From contig NZ_JAUQSY010000008.1 of assembly GCF_030580865.1 (NCBI RefSeq), positions 62,001 to 126,000 of the forward strand: a stretch of 64,000 nt of DNA, given 5' to 3'. Under the pieces are notes generated by a model. The model made no database searches and was not told the origin of the DNA. It was given only the letters and a program-made list of their open reading frames with translations. Positions 26,301-38,300 of this stretch are shown here, one piece after another. A program made the position numbers and the translations under genes. How positions within the stretch are numbered: the stretch's first letter is position 1; each line of letters opens with the position of its first letter. The DNA comes from Hymenobacter aranciens. GTDB taxonomy: Bacteria; Bacteroidota; Bacteroidia; Cytophagales; Hymenobacteraceae.

Positions 26301-29300
26301 TCGACCTGCTGGCCGTGAACACCGGCAGCAACACCGTGAGCGTGCGCTTCAACGACGGCCTGGGCACCTTCGGGGGCGGCACCGACGTGCCCGCCGGCAG
26401 CGGCGCCTACGACGTGGCCCTGGCCGACCTGGATGCCGACGGCGACCTGGATATGCTGGTAGCCAACTACAGCGCCAACACCGTGAGCGTGCGCTTCAAC
26501 GACGGCCTGGGCGCCTTCGCGGGCAGCACCGACGTGCCCGTGGGCAGCGGCCCCATCCGCCTGACGGCGGGCGACGTGGACGGCGATGGCGACGTGGACC
26601 TGCTCACGACCAACTTCAGCGCCAACACCGTGAGCCTGCGCCGCAACGACGGCCTGGGCACCTTCGGGGGCAGCACCGACGTGCCCGTAGACCCCAGCCC
26701 CCGCAGCGTGGCCCTGGGCGACGTGGATGCCGACGGCGACCTCGACTTGCTGGTGGCCACCTATACCAACAACACCGTGAGCCTGCGCCGCAACGACGGC
26801 CTGGGCGCGTTCACGGGCAGCACCAGCGTGCCCGTGGGCAGCGGCCCCGTGGCCGTAGCCCTGGGCGACGTGGATGGCGACGGCGACCTCGACCTGCTGG
26901 CCACCAACCTCACCGGCAACACGGTGAGCCTGCGCCTGAACGACGGCGCGGGCACCTTTGCGGGCAGCACCGAGGTGGCCGTGGGCAACAGCCCCCAGGG
27001 CCTGGCCCTGGCCGACGCGGACGGCGACGACGACCTGGACTTGCTGACGGCCAGCTACGGCAGCAACACGGTGAGCGTGCGGCTGAACCAGACGCCCGCC
27101 CCCACCCTCAGCAGCTTTGCGCCCGCCAGCGGCCCGGTGGGCAGCAGCGTGGTGCTCACGGGCACGGACTTCACCGGGGCCACGGCCGTGCGCTTCGGCA
27201 TTGTGCCCGCCACCAGCTTCGTGGTGAACTCCGACACCCAAATCACGGCCGTGGTGCCGGCGGGCTTCGCCCTGGCCCCGATTAGCGTGACGAATGCGGC
27301 CGGCGTGAGCACGGGGCCGGGCACGGGCACGCAGCTGTTTGGCGCGGCGGCCTGCACGGGCAGCGTGACGCTGCTGCCCGCCGGGCCGCTCGCGCCGCCG
27401 GCGGGCAGCAGCGTCACGCTCACGGCCCAGGCCCTGGCCCCGGGCTTCCCGAGTGGGGCGGGCACGGGCTTCAACAACACCGTGAACACCACGCTGCCGC
27501 TGCCCAACGGACAGCTGCTGGTGGGGGGCAACTTCACCAGCTATAGCTTCGGGGGCAGCACCACGACGGTGAACCGGCTAGTGCGGCTCCACGCCGACGG
27601 CAGCCTGGATGCCTCGTTCAGCCCCGGCTTCAACAATAATGTGTTTGCGCTGGCCCTGCAGCCCAACGGCCAGGTGCTGGTGGGCGGGCAGTTCACCGGC
27701 TACACCGCCAACGGCACCACCACGACGGTGAACCGCGTGGCGCGGCTCAACGCCGACGGCAGCCTCGATGCGACGTTCAGCCTCGGCACCAACCCCGGCA
27801 TTACGAATAATGTCGTGTACGCCCTGGCCCTGCAGCCCAACGGGCAGGTGCTGGTAGGCGGCAGCTTCACCGGCTACACCTACAACGGCACGGCCACGGC
27901 CGTGAACCGCCTGGCGCGCCTCAACGCCGACGGCAGCCTCGATGCCTCGTTCAGCCCCGGCACCAGCCCCGGCTTCAACAGCACGGTGCAGGCCCTGGCC
28001 CTGCAGCCCGACGGCCAGGTACTGGTGGGCGGACAGTTCACGAGCTACAGGTACAATAGCTCCGCGGCCACGGCAGGCCGCGTGGCGCGCCTCACGGCCA
28101 CGGGCAGCCTCGATGCCTCGTTCAGCCCCGGTGCCAACCCGGGCTTCAATACCACCGTGTACGCGCTGGCCCTGCAGCCCGATGGGCAGGTGCTGGTGGG
28201 GGGCGCTTTCGGCAGCTACACGTACAATGGCACCTTGACCACGGTAAACCGCGTGGCGCGGCTTACTGCCAACGGCAGCCTCGACGCCACGTTCAGCTCC
28301 GGCACCGGCCCCGGCTTCAACAACCAGGTGAATACGCTGGCCCTGCAGGCCGACGGGCAGGTGCTGGCGGGGGGCAGCTTCGGCAGCTACACCTACGGCG
28401 GCACCACCACGACCACCAACTACGTGGCCCGGCTCAACGCCGACGGCAGCCCCGATGCCTCGTTCAGCCCCGGCTCCGGCTTCAACAACAACGTGCTGAC
28501 CCTGGCCGTGCAAGCCGACGGGCAGGTGCTGGCGGGGGGCTTCTTCAACGGCTACACCTCCAACGGCACGGCCACCACGGTGAGCCGCCTGGCCCGCCTG
28601 CTCGCCGACGGCAGCCCCAACACCGCCCCCGTGCCGCTGGCCGGGGCCAGCTATACCTTCGACCCCGGCGCCAGCAGCGGCCCCACCCGCAGCGTGAGCA
28701 GCGACGGCACCTACACGGCCACCGCCACCACCGCCGACGGCTGCACCTACACCTCCAACAGCGTGGTGGTGACGTTCAGCCCCGCCCCCACCCTCACGAG
28801 CCTCTCGCCCACGAGCGGGCCGGTGGGCACGGTGGTCACGCTCACGGGCACCGGCTTCGGCGGGGCCACGGGCGTGAGCTTCAACGGCACGGCGGCCACC
28901 ACTTTCAGCGTGACCAACGCCACCACGGCCACGGCCACCGTGCCCGCCGGGGCCACCACGGGCAACGTCACCATCACCACGCCCGGCGGCACCAGCAACG
29001 GGGTGGCCTTCAGCCTCTGCACCGTGACGGCCCTGGCCCAGGACGTCATTGCCGACCTCGATGCCAGCGGCACCGTGGCGGTGACGGGCGCCTTAATAGA
29101 CAACGGCAGCAGCAGCACCTGCGGCCCGGTGACGCTGAGCGTGAGCCCCACCAGCTTCGGCTGTGCCGTGGCCACCACCCCGGCCCCCACCAACCCGGTG
29201 CTGGCCTTCAACGGCTCGCAGTACGCCGAAGGCACCAGCACCTTGCTGCCGCAGGGCAACGCCGCCCGCACCCTCGAAACCTGGGTGTACCGGAGTGGGG

Positions 29301-32257
29301 GCAGCGGCTTCCAGGTGCTGCTCAACTACGGCACCGCCACCACCAGCCAGCGCGCCTCGCTGATGCTCAACGGCAGCGGCCAGCTCTACTACGCGGGCGA
29401 GAACAACGACCTGACGGGCGGGCCCACCCTGGCGCTCAACACCTGGAACCACGTGGCCGCCACCTTCGACGGCACCACCCTGCGCCTGTATGTGAACGGA
29501 ACGCAGATTAACAGCCAGGCCAAGACCTTCAACACCACCGGCACCACCTGGCGCATCGCCCGCCGGGTGGTGCCCGGCGGCACGGAATACTTCAACGGCC
29601 GCCTCGACGAGGTGCGGGTGTGGGACCGCGCCCTGACCCCGGACGAGGTGGCCCAGAGCGCCGCCCGGCTCAACCCGGCCGGGCTGAGCGGGCTGGTGGC
29701 CCGCTGGGACATGCGCGAAGGCACCGGCACCAGTCTGGCCGACGCCACCGGCAACAGCAGCCCCGGCACCCTCTACAACACCCCCACCTGGCTGACGCCC
29801 GGCATCGCCTACGCCAACCCGGTGGTGCTGACCGCCGCCAACGGCTCCGGCGGCAGCGCCACGGCCAACGGCAGCGTGCTGGTGCAGGACACCGCCGCGC
29901 CCACGGCGGGCGTGAGCCTGCCCGCCGCCCCGGCCCTGGCCCTAAGCAACGTGCCCGAAGCCGCCGACTACGGCCTGCTGTACCAGCTCGATATGCAGAC
30001 CAACAACAACTTCGGCACCCTGCCGGCCGTGCCCTACACGGTAAACAACTCGGCCACCACCCTGCCCGCCAACCCCGCCCGCGTGGCCTACTTTATGGAG
30101 CTCGACAACGGCAGCGGCAGCAAGTGGGTGTGGGCCTCGATGGATAACTTCGCCGCCAACCTCACCCAGCTCGGCCTGCCCCACCGCTTGGCCAACCCCG
30201 TGGCCTGGCACCGGAGCGTGACGAACCTGAGCGTGTTCAGCAACAACGGCGGCAGTCTGGTAACGGGCAGCAACCTCGGCACCGGCCGCGTCGAGATGTG
30301 GCCCAGCGACTACACCGCCGCCAACGCCGACGCCGTGACCGGGGCCAGCGGCAGCACCTTCGACTTTGGCGACGGTGGCTTTAGCACGAACAACGGCTAC
30401 GGCTCGTTCCAGGTGCACAACCTGACCGACCGGCAAACCGTGCTGGCTTACAATGCCTGGCACAAAGGGGATGTCGACGATATAGGCATCGGCAACCAAC
30501 CCAGCGGCAACCCCGACTGGACCTTTGCGGCCAACGCGGGCAGCTACACCGTCAGGCGCCTGTACATCCTGGTGCCCAATCCCGGCCGCTTCGTGCAGCC
30601 CGCCACGGTGGAGCTGGACGCGAGCGGCGCGGCCACGGTGACGGCCGCGCAGGTGTACCGGGGCAACGCCACCGACAACTGCGGCACCGTGAACGTGAGC
30701 GTGAGCCCCAGCAGCTTTAGCTGCGCCAACCTGGGGCCCAACCCCGTGACCGTGACCCTGAGCGACGACCGCGGCAGCACCAGCAGCCAAACCACCACCG
30801 TGACGGTGGCCCCGCCGCCGACGGCCACCACCACCACCTGGGACGGCAGCGCCAGCACCGCCTGGACCGACTGCGCCAACTGGAGCTACGGCCTCGTGCC
30901 CTCGGCCACCATCAGCGCCGTGCTGCCCGCCGGCATGCCGAACTACCCCAGCCTGGGCGCCGGCACCTACGAGGTGCGGGACCTGACCGTGGCCAGCGGC
31001 GCGGCCCTCACCACCGATGCCGCCACCACGCTGCGCCTCACGGGTAATTATACCAACAACGGCGGCACCCTCACGCTCCTCGGGCCGGTGGTGTTCGCCG
31101 GGTCGGCGGCCTCCCAAACCGTGGGCGGCAGCGCCGTCACCAGCTTCCGCGCCGTGACGGTGGACAAAGCCAGCGGCACGCTGAGCCTAGCCCAGAATGT
31201 GTACATCAACACCAGCCTGACCATGACCAGCGGCCTGCTCACCACCGGCCCGGGTTACAAGGTGACCCTGCGCAGCATCGCCACGCTCACCGAAACCGAC
31301 GCCAGCTACGTGAGCGGCACCGTGGAAAACAGCCAGAGCCTGTACACCGCCGGCACTGGCAGCAGCTTCAGCGGCATTGGCCTCACCCTCACGCCGGCCG
31401 CCAGCAGCGTGGCCCTGCCCGGCTACATTGTGGTACGCCGCGTGACGGGCAGCCCCGCCACCGGCGTGGCCAGCAGCAGCGGCATCGCCCGCTACTTCGA
31501 CATCCAGCCCCTCACGAACACCAACCTCGACCTGACCCTGACCTTGCGCTACCGCGAGGGCGAGCTCAACGGCATCGCCGAGAACAAGCTCACGCTCTTC
31601 AAGAGCGAGAGCGGCCCCGCCGGCCCCTGGGCCCGGGTAGACTACGCCAGCTACGACGCGACCACCAACACCGTGACCCGCGACCACATCGGCAGCCTTT
31701 CGGTGTGGACGCTGGGCAACGCCGACGCCCCGCTGCCGGTGGAGCTGCTCAGCTTCACGGCCACCGCCGAGGGCCCCGCCGCCCGCCTGCGCTGGACCAC
31801 CGCCAGCGAGCAGAGCAGCGCCCGCTTCGACATCGAGCGCAGCCTGGATGGCAAGGAGTTCGCGAAGATTGGCGCGAAGAAAGCCCAAGGCACGAAAGCC
31901 AGCCCGACGGATTACACCTTCCGCGATTCCACCATTCCCTCCACTTCCCAGCCCAGCTACTACCGCCTGCGGCAGGTGGACCTGGATGGCACCGCCAGCT
32001 ACTCGCCCGTGCGCGTGGTGACCGTGGGCGGCAAGGGCGGCCTCACGCTGTATCCCAACCCCGCCCGCACCAGCGTGGCCGTGGCCGGGCTGGGCGCCGG
32101 CGCCAAGGTGGAAGTCTTTGATGCCCTGGGCCGCCCCGTGGCCCGCGCCACGGCCGATGCCGGCGGCACCGCCCGGCTGGTGCTGCCCGCCGGGCTGGCG
32201 GCCGGCGTGTATATAGTACGGAGTGGGGCGCAGGCCCGGCGCCTCACGGTGGAGTAA
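23390..32257 (+). CDS. Giant T9SS-secreted protein 2: 50-aa repeats, FG-GAP and delta-60 propellers, LamG
   Basis: This 2955-residue protein starts at ATG 23390, before a basic segment and the hydrophobic [23 protein letters not shown] export signal. In order: twelve 50-aa repeats (about 121-695; core VYVGGx[18 protein letters not shown]), IPT (702-781), SbsA Ig (782-892), seven FG-GAP repeats (896-1234), IPT (1236-1317), seven delta-60 repeats (1358-1744; [20 protein letters not shown]), IPT (1797-1877), a LamG/concanavalin-like domain (1936-2100; [11 protein letters not shown]), a roughly 220-aa domain I do not recognise (2181-2400), a [18 protein letters not shown] motif near 2490, an FN3-like [10 protein letters not shown] domain, and a T9SS type A domain (2882-2955). 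LamG and propellers point to glycan or protein binding at the cell surface. Confidence 0.88.
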   Translation: MQHSLGIPLDRYPTLSGPLPTAARRWWAAGGAFLLLTLLALLPARLWAAPLPPATAPATPSLASALRPDGTLQAGASGSFDARGYDFFTAPDGHPVFRPARTQGAGDEKWRDGFGLPGTNATVNATVVAPNGDVYVGGNFTTAGPVAANRVARWNGTAWSSLGTGTSNGVSGTVYALAMAGSDLYVGGSFGLAGGAMANRVARWDGTAWSSLGTGTSNGVGSTVRALAVAGSNVYVGGDFTTAGPVTANRVARFNGAAWSSLGTGGNNGVNSTVYALAVAGTDVYVGGFFTTAGTVTARQVARWSGTAWSSLGTGGNNGVNSFVYALAVSGTDLYVGGDFTSAGTVTANRVARWNGTAWNRLGTSASNGVGSTVYALAVSGSDVYVGGNLTTAGAVAANQVAKWDGTAWSSMGTGTTNGVDNSVSALAVAGSNVYVGGGFTAAGGTAANSVARWDGTAWSPLSTGASNGLLNTIYALAVAGSNVYVGGNFTTAGGTAANSVARWDGTAWSPLGTGTSNGVGGVVNALAVAGSDVYVGGGFTTAGGATANRVAKWDGTAWSPLGTGTSNGVGSIVRALAVAGSNVYVGGDFTTAGGATANRVARWDGTAWSSLGTGTSATVYTLAGAGSDVYMGGSFNPANGSTTNYVARWNGTAWSSLGTDLNATVQALAAGSTYLSAGGIFTTVGDGSKVTVGFGQYQVADAPTLTSLSPTSGPAGTVVTLTGTDFTGATGVSFNGTAATTFSAVNATTATATVPAGAGTGNVTLTTPIGTSNGLPFTVVPLTVTGLSPARYALAAPVATPVSVMFSDNISSATAGSIKVFSSQYRGQRTAPAAVSGSTVTLTPTAGSGSASFRPGEVVQVTVPATVQSPGGAAAVPQVYQFRTAVSTAGKGVFDGGTNPAVGSVPLSVAVGDVDNDGDLDFVTANSASTGTVSVRLGTGSGTFGGGAELPVGSLPVGVALADVDGDGDLDLLAVNTGSNTVSVRFNDGLGTFGGGTDVPAGSGAYDVALADLDADGDLDMLVANYSANTVSVRFNDGLGAFAGSTDVPVGSGPIRLTAGDVDGDGDVDLLTTNFSANTVSLRRNDGLGTFGGSTDVPVDPSPRSVALGDVDADGDLDLLVATYTNNTVSLRRNDGLGAFTGSTSVPVGSGPVAVALGDVDGDGDLDLLATNLTGNTVSLRLNDGAGTFAGSTEVAVGNSPQGLALADADGDDDLDLLTASYGSNTVSVRLNQTPAPTLSSFAPASGPVGSSVVLTGTDFTGATAVRFGIVPATSFVVNSDTQITAVVPAGFALAPISVTNAAGVSTGPGTGTQLFGAAACTGSVTLLPAGPLAPPAGSSVTLTAQALAPGFPSGAGTGFNNTVNTTLPLPNGQLLVGGNFTSYSFGGSTTTVNRLVRLHADGSLDASFSPGFNNNVFALALQPNGQVLVGGQFTGYTANGTTTTVNRVARLNADGSLDATFSLGTNPGITNNVVYALALQPNGQVLVGGSFTGYTYNGTATAVNRLARLNADGSLDASFSPGTSPGFNSTVQALALQPDGQVLVGGQFTSYRYNSSAATAGRVARLTATGSLDASFSPGANPGFNTTVYALALQPDGQVLVGGAFGSYTYNGTLTTVNRVARLTANGSLDATFSSGTGPGFNNQVNTLALQADGQVLAGGSFGSYTYGGTTTTTNYVARLNADGSPDASFSPGSGFNNNVLTLAVQADGQVLAGGFFNGYTSNGTATTVSRLARLLADGSPNTAPVPLAGASYTFDPGASSGPTRSVSSDGTYTATATTADGCTYTSNSVVVTFSPAPTLTSLSPTSGPVGTVVTLTGTGFGGATGVSFNGTAATTFSVTNATTATATVPAGATTGNVTITTPGGTSNGVAFSLCTVTALAQDVIADLDASGTVAVTGALIDNGSSSTCGPVTLSVSPTSFGCAVATTPAPTNPVLAFNGSQYAEGTSTLLPQGNAARTLETWVYRSGGSGFQVLLNYGTATTSQRASLMLNGSGQLYYAGENNDLTGGPTLALNTWNHVAATFDGTTLRLYVNGTQINSQAKTFNTTGTTWRIARRVVPGGTEYFNGRLDEVRVWDRALTPDEVAQSAARLNPAGLSGLVARWDMREGTGTSLADATGNSSPGTLYNTPTWLTPGIAYANPVVLTAANGSGGSATANGSVLVQDTAAPTAGVSLPAAPALALSNVPEAADYGLLYQLDMQTNNNFGTLPAVPYTVNNSATTLPANPARVAYFMELDNGSGSKWVWASMDNFAANLTQLGLPHRLANPVAWHRSVTNLSVFSNNGGSLVTGSNLGTGRVEMWPSDYTAANADAVTGASGSTFDFGDGGFSTNNGYGSFQVHNLTDRQTVLAYNAWHKGDVDDIGIGNQPSGNPDWTFAANAGSYTVRRLYILVPNPGRFVQPATVELDASGAATVTAAQVYRGNATDNCGTVNVSVSPSSFSCANLGPNPVTVTLSDDRGSTSSQTTTVTVAPPPTATTTTWDGSASTAWTDCANWSYGLVPSATISAVLPAGMPNYPSLGAGTYEVRDLTVASGAALTTDAATTLRLTGNYTNNGGTLTLLGPVVFAGSAASQTVGGSAVTSFRAVTVDKASGTLSLAQNVYINTSLTMTSGLLTTGPGYKVTLRSIATLTETDASYVSGTVENSQSLYTAGTGSSFSGIGLTLTPAASSVALPGYIVVRRVTGSPATGVASSSGIARYFDIQPLTNTNLDLTLTLRYREGELNGIAENKLTLFKSESGPAGPWARVDYASYDATTNTVTRDHIGSLSVWTLGNADAPLPVELLSFTATAEGPAARLRWTTASEQSSARFDIERSLDGKEFAKIGAKKAQGTKASPTDYTFRDSTIPSTSQPSYYRLRQVDLDGTASYSPVRVVTVGGKGGLTLYPNPARTSVAVAGLGAGAKVEVFDALGRPVARATADAGGTARLVLPAGLAAGVYIVRSGAQARRLTVE
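23755..25470 (+). repeat. Coding tandem repeat, 150-bp (50-aa) period, about 12 units
   Basis: The GTACGTGGG core recurs at exact 150-bp steps from about 23940 to 25140. Neighbouring units differ at few bases. The last two units are shorter and more divergent (YMGGSF, LSAGGIF). The core protein motif is YVGGxF followed by ARWxGTAWSxLGTG. Confidence 0.92.
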
Positions 32258-32264
32258 GCCCAGA

Positions 32265-32298
32265 GCGGGCTTGTACCCTAAACAGGGTACAAGCCCGC
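32265..32298 (+). terminator. Hairpin terminator of giant gene 2
   Basis: Perfect 15-bp arms GCGGGCTTGTACCCT / AGGGTACAAGCCCGC with loop AAAC, followed by CTT. The arm and loop contain the 18-bp motif that also stands in inverted orientation at 23306-23323. Confidence 0.8.
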
Positions 32299-32323
32299 CT
32301 TGGCCGGCGGGGGGCGCCGGCCC

Positions 32324-32331
32324 GACCTTTG
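32324..32331 (+). promoter_or_regulatory. -7-like element GACCTTTG of giant gene 3
   Basis: GACCTTTG differs from TAnnTTTG only at the first base. The ATG at 32336 lies 4 bases after it, so the mRNA would be leaderless if this box is used. Confidence 0.4.
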
Positions 32332-32335
32332 CGGC

Positions 32336-35300
32336 ATGAACCTCGCCATTACTCTGCTGCACTCCCGTTCCTGGGTTTCTTTAGTTGCCCTGCTCACCCT
32401 GCTGCTGGCCGGCCCGGCCGCCTGGGCGCAGGCCCCCACGCTTAGCAGCCTGAGCCCGCGCGGGGCCCAGGTGGGCGACCTCATCACCCTCGGCGGCAGC
32501 GGCTTCACCGGCACCACCGGCGTCACGCTGGGCGGGGCGGCCGTGCCCGGCTACACGGTGGTGTCGAATACCCAAATCCGCTTCAACGTGCCCGCCGGGG
32601 CCACCCCGGGCCTGGTGCGGGTGAGCAAGCCCGCCGGCACCAGCAACGGCCAGCCCCTGGAAGTGGGCGACCTGCGCTCGCTGGCCCTGACGGGCTTTAC
32701 CGAGGACGTGGTGGCCAACGGCACCGGCGTAACGGCCGCCGCCAGCACCAGCAGCACCTTCGATGCCAGCGCCAATGTGCTGCACGAGCTGGGCTACAAC
32801 AACGGCACGGCCACCGCCGGCAAGGGCCTGCCGGTGGGCGGTTTCTTCGTGGGCACGAATGCCGGTACGCCCGGCGTGCCCTACCAGCTGGCCGACTACG
32901 GTGCCAACAACAGCCTGCGGCTAACCGAATACAACCAGGGCACGCTGGTGCTGGCCACGCCCACGCCCGTCAGCGTGCTGCACGTGCTGCTGGCGGCCAG
33001 CAACGTCTTCTTCATCCCCGAAGTAAACATTACCCTCACCTTCACCGACAACTCGACCCAGACCTTCTCGGAGCTGGATGTAAGGGACTGGATGGATAAC
33101 AACGCGGCCGCCGTCGGCGAGGCCGCCATTGTCGATGTGGGCCGTACTGACCGGGCGAACTCGGCCATCAGCACCCCGGCCGGTACCCCGCGCCTTTACC
33201 AGTACAACCTACCCCTGGACGCGGGCAACCTGGGCAAGAGCCTGCAGCAGGTGACCGTGACCAAGGCCGGCTTCAGCGACAACGGCATCGTCAACGTTAT
33301 GGGGCTGTCGGGCCGGCTGTATGCTCCGGCCGTCATCAGCAGCTTCACGCCCACCAGTGGCCCGGAGGGCACTACCGTCACGGTGACGGGCGCCCACCTC
33401 GATGCCGTGCGCGAGGTGCGCATCAACGGCGTGCGGGGCACCATCACGGGCACGCCCGGCTACGGCAATCTCACCTTCGTGGCGGGCCTGCGCAGCAGCA
33501 CCGGCCCGCTCAGCCTCGACACGCCCAGCGGCACCACCACCAGCAGCAGTTCATTTACGGTGCCGCCGCCCGTCATCAGCAGCTTCACGCCCACCAGCGG
33601 CCCGGTGGGCACCACCGTCACGGTGACGGGCACTAACCTGGCGGCCATCAGCCAGATACTGGTCAATGGGGTGTCGGGCAGCATTATGGGCACGCCCGGC
33701 TATGGCGGCTTCACCTTCGTGGTGGGCGCCCGGAGCAGCAGCGGCCCCGTGCGCGTGCTGGCGCCCAGCGGCAGCAGCACCAGCAGCGGCACCTTCACGG
33801 TGGTGCAGGAAATGTTTGTGAGCAGCCTCAGCCCGGGGCAGGGCCTGCGCAACGCCCCGGCCACCACCCCCGTGGCCCTCACCCTCAACCAGACCCTGCG
33901 CAACGACGCGGCCACGCGCGGCAGCCTCAGGGTATTCAGCCAGCAGCGCGGCGGGCGCATGCAGGACGGCACCCGGGGCAGCACCACGGTGAGCGGCGCC
34001 ACCATCTCCTTCGACCCCACGACCGACTTCCGGGCGGGCGAAACCGTGTATAGCACCCTCACCACGGCCGCCCGCAACAGCGCCAATACCCAGAGCCCGG
34101 TGGCGGGCCACGTCAGTCAGTTTACGGTGGCCGCCGGGGGGCTCGGGCGGGGCGGCTTCGCGGGCCTGGCCCCCCCGCTGCCCCTGGGCGGCAGCCCCAA
34201 CTCCGCCGACTGGGCCGACGTGGCGGTGGGCGACGTGGACGGCGACGGCGACCTCGACGCCGTGGCGGGGTCGAACTCGGCCACCGGACAGGTGCTGCTC
34301 AACGATGGCCAGGCCGGGCTCAGCCTGGGCAGCACCGTGGCCCTGCAGTATAGCCAGCGCCAGCTGAAGCTGGCCGACGTGGACAACGACGGCGACCTCG
34401 ACCTGCTGGCCATCTCCATCAGCGGCGGCAGTATTATCTATCCGGCATCCAATGCCACGGGCACCTTCAGCGTGCGGCTCAACAACGGCAGCGGCAGCTT
34501 CGGGAGCGGGACGGATATTGCCCTGAGCGCGGCGCCCACCAACCTGGCCGTGGGCGACGTGGACGGCGACGGCGACCTCGATGCCATGGCCTGGGGCGTG
34601 GGCGGAACGCTGTACACCTTTCTAAACACGGCCGGCACCCTGGCCCTGACCAACACCCAAACGCCCGGCGGCGGCGGGGCCCTGGCCCTGGCCGACCTGG
34701 ACCAGGACGGCGACCTGGACATTGCCTGCTCCAAGGACTACAACCTGCAGATACTGTGGAACGGCGGCGACAACAGCGGCTCGAACACCGGCACCTTCTC
34801 GAACCCGCTGCTGGTGCCCTGCAATGCGGCGGCCAACAGCATCGCCATCGTGGCCGCCGACCTCGACAACGACCACGACCTGGACCTGGTGGTGCGGGGC
34901 GATTTGAGCATAGTGACATCCCTGCGTAACGGGGCCAACGACCCGGGCGCTGGCATCGGCAGCTTCACCGAGGTCGATGGCTTGTACGCCGCGCCCTTCG
35001 GAAGCGCGGCCGTGGGCGACGTGGATGCCGACGGCGACCTGGACGTGATAACGGCGGGTGCCGCGCTCCAGAACGGCATCTATCTGTTTCGCAACGGCAG
35101 CGACAGCAGCGGTAGCAACGCGGGCCAGTTTGGGCCGCTGACCTTCGTGCGCTCGTCGCCTAACAACGTGTATCACATCTCGACCCCCCAGCTGGCCGAC
35201 ATGGACGGCGACGGCGACCTCGACCTGGTGGTGGTGAGCACCACGCAGGTGGCCGTGCTGCTCAACCAGCCCGCTCCCCTGCTGCTGAGCGCCACCCCCA

Positions 35301-38300
35301 ACCCCGTGGCGGCGGGCGGCACGCTGGTGGTCACGGGCCGGTACTTCACCGGCGCTACGGGCTTTGCCTTCCTCGGCAACTCGCCGACCAACACCGCCTT
35401 CACCATCAACTCGGACACGCAGCTGACGATAAGCGTGCCGGCCGCCGTGCCGCCGGGCTCCAGGACGCTGATTGTGGGCAACCGCCACGGCAACTCCAAC
35501 GGCCTGCCCGTGACCGTGGTGGCGGCCCCCGCCACCGACCTGAGCGTGAGCCCCGCCAGCGTGGCCGAAAACCAGCCGGTGGGCACCACCGTGGGCACCT
35601 TCAGCAGCACCACCCCCACGGCCGGCAGCACCTTCACCTACAGCTTTGCCACCGGCGGGGCCGACAATGGGGCGTTCAGCATCGCGGGCAGTACGCTCAC
35701 GACCAACGCCGTGTTTGACTACGAAGCCCAGAGCAGCTACAGCATCCGCGTGCGCAGCACCGACCAGAACGGGCAGTTCTTCGAGAAAGACCTCATTATT
35801 ACCATCGGCGACGTGGACGAAACGCCCGTGCTGAGCAGCCTCACGCCCGCCAGCGGGCCGGTGGGCGCCAGCGTGAGCGTGGCGGGCAGCTACCTGGGCG
35901 GCGCCACCGGCGTCAGCTTCAATGGCGTCAATCAGACCACCATCACCGCCAATACCGCCGCCGGCCTGACGGTGACCGTGCCCGCCGGCGCCAGCACCGG
36001 CCCCCTCACGGTGACCACTCCCAATGGCCTCAGCAACAGCCTGACCTTTACCGTGACGGCGGCCAGCACCAGCACGGCCCTCACCAGCAGCGCCAACCCC
36101 TCGACGCTGGGGCAGGGCGTGACCCTCACGGCCACCGTGACGAACACTAACGGCAGCGTCCGGCCCACGGGCACCGTGACCTTTAAGGACGGCAGCACCA
36201 CCCTGGGCACCGGCATGCTCAACAGCAGCGGCCTGGCCACCTTCAGCACCAGCAGCCTGAGCGTGGGCAGCCACTCCCTCACGGCCGTGTACGCGGCAGC
36301 CCCGGGCTTCGTGGCCAGCACCTCGGCTGCCCTGACGCAGGTGGTGAATGCGGCCAGCACCACCACCACGCTCAGCAGCAGCGCCAACCCGGCGACGCCG
36401 GGGCAGAGCGTGACGCTCACGGCCACGGTGGCCGTGGTGGCGCCCGGCAGCGGCACGCCCACGGGCACCGTTACCTTTAAGGATGGCAGCACCACGCTGG
36501 GCACCGGCACCCTCAATGCTGCCCGACAGGCCACTTTCACCACCAGCGCCCTCAGCACCGGCAGCCACTCGCTGACGGCCGTGTACGCGGGCACGGCCGG
36601 CTACGGCCCCAGCACCTCGGCCGGGCTGACGCAGCAGGTCGGCAACACGGCCACCGCCACCACGCTCAGCAGCAGCCTCAACCCCTCGACTGACGGGCAG
36701 GCGGTAAGCTTCACGGCCACGGTGGCCGCCGGCAGCGGCACGCCTACGGGCACCGTCACCTTTAAGGACGGCAGCACTACGCTGGGCACCGGCACGCTCA
36801 ATGGCAGCGGCGTGGCCAGCTTCAGCACCAGCAGCCTGAGCGTGGGCAGCCACTCGCTGACGGCCGTGTACGGCGGGGCTACGGGCCTTGCCAGCAGCAC
36901 CAGCGCCGCCCTCACGCAGGTGGTGAACGCGCCGCCCGTGCCGGCCATCAGTAGCCTCAGCCCCAGCAGCGGGCCGGTGGGCACCAGCGTCGTCATCAGC
37001 GGCAGCGGCCTGGGCGGGGCCAGCAGCGTGAGCTTCGACGGCGTGGCCCAGACCACCATCAGCGCCAACACGGCCACCAGCCTGACGGTGGCAGTGCCGG
37101 CCGGGGCTACCACCGGCGACGTGGTAGTGAACACGCCCGGCGGCACCAGCAACGCCCTCACCTTCACCGTGACGCCGCCCGCGCCGGTGGTCACCAGCGT
37201 GGCGGCTCCGGCCGACGGCACCTACCGCATTGGCCAGTTCCTGACGTTTCTGGTCAGCTTCGACCAGCCCGTGACGGTGAGCACCGCCGGCGGCACGCCC
37301 GTGATGCTGCTGACGATAGGCAGCACGACCCGGGGCGTCACCTACCTCAGCGGCAGCACCACCAGCACACTCACCTTCCGCTACCTCGTGCAGGCCGGCG
37401 AACTCGACCTCAACGGCGTGACGCTGGGCGGCAGCATTGCCGCCAACAACGGCACCCTGCGCAACGCCACCGGCACCAACGCCCTGCTGACCCTCCGCAA
37501 CGTGGCCCCGCTGAGCGGCGTGCTGGTGGATGGCGTGGCGCCCACCCCCACGCTGAGCACTACGGCCCCCAGCCCCAGCAGCAGCAGCGCCATTACCGTC
37601 ACCATCACCTTCGCCGAGCCGGTGACCGGGCTGACCGCCGCCAGCCTAACGGTGAGCAACGGCACTCCGGGCGTACTCAGCGGCAGCGGCACTACCTACA
37701 CGCTCATCGTGACGGCCACGGCCAGCGGCCCGGTGACGGTGCAGGTGCCCGCCGGCGCGGCCGAGGACGCGGCCGGCAACCCCAGCGCGGCTTCCAGCAC
37801 GCTGAGCGTGACTTACAGTCCGCCGCCGGTGGCCATCAGCAGCTTCACGCCCACCAGCGGCACCGGTGGCACCGTGGTCACGATTACCGGCAACGGCTTC
37901 ACCGGCGCCACGGCCGTGACCATCAACAACGGGGCCGTGGCCAGCTACACCGTGAACTCGGACACCCAGCTGACGGCCACCGTGGCCGCCGGCAACACCA
38001 CCGGGCTTATCCGGGTGACGGCCCCGGCCGGCACGGGCGTGAGCAGCACCAACTTCGTGGTGGGGCCGGCCGTGACCAGCGTGACCGCGGCAACGGCGAA
38101 CGGCACCTACCGGGCCGGGCAGGTGCTGCAGTTCAGCGTCGTGTTCAGCCAGAATATCACCGTGAGCACCAGCGGCGGCACGCCCAGCCTCGACCTGACG
38201 GTGGGCAGCACCGTGCGACAGGCCGTGTACAGCAGCACCGCCGGCAATACGGCCTCGTTCCGCTACGTCATCGTGGCCGGCGACCTCGATACCGACGGCG

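Noticed and set aside
23402..27241. 1279-residue ORF on the minus strand
   Set aside because: It is antisense to the repeat region of giant gene 2; the apparent repeats ([24 protein letters not shown]) mirror the sense repeats. No family resemblance.
34622..36853. 743-residue ORF on the minus strand
   Set aside because: It is a shadow of giant gene 3, with composition (Gly, Ala, His, Arg) typical of reverse frames.
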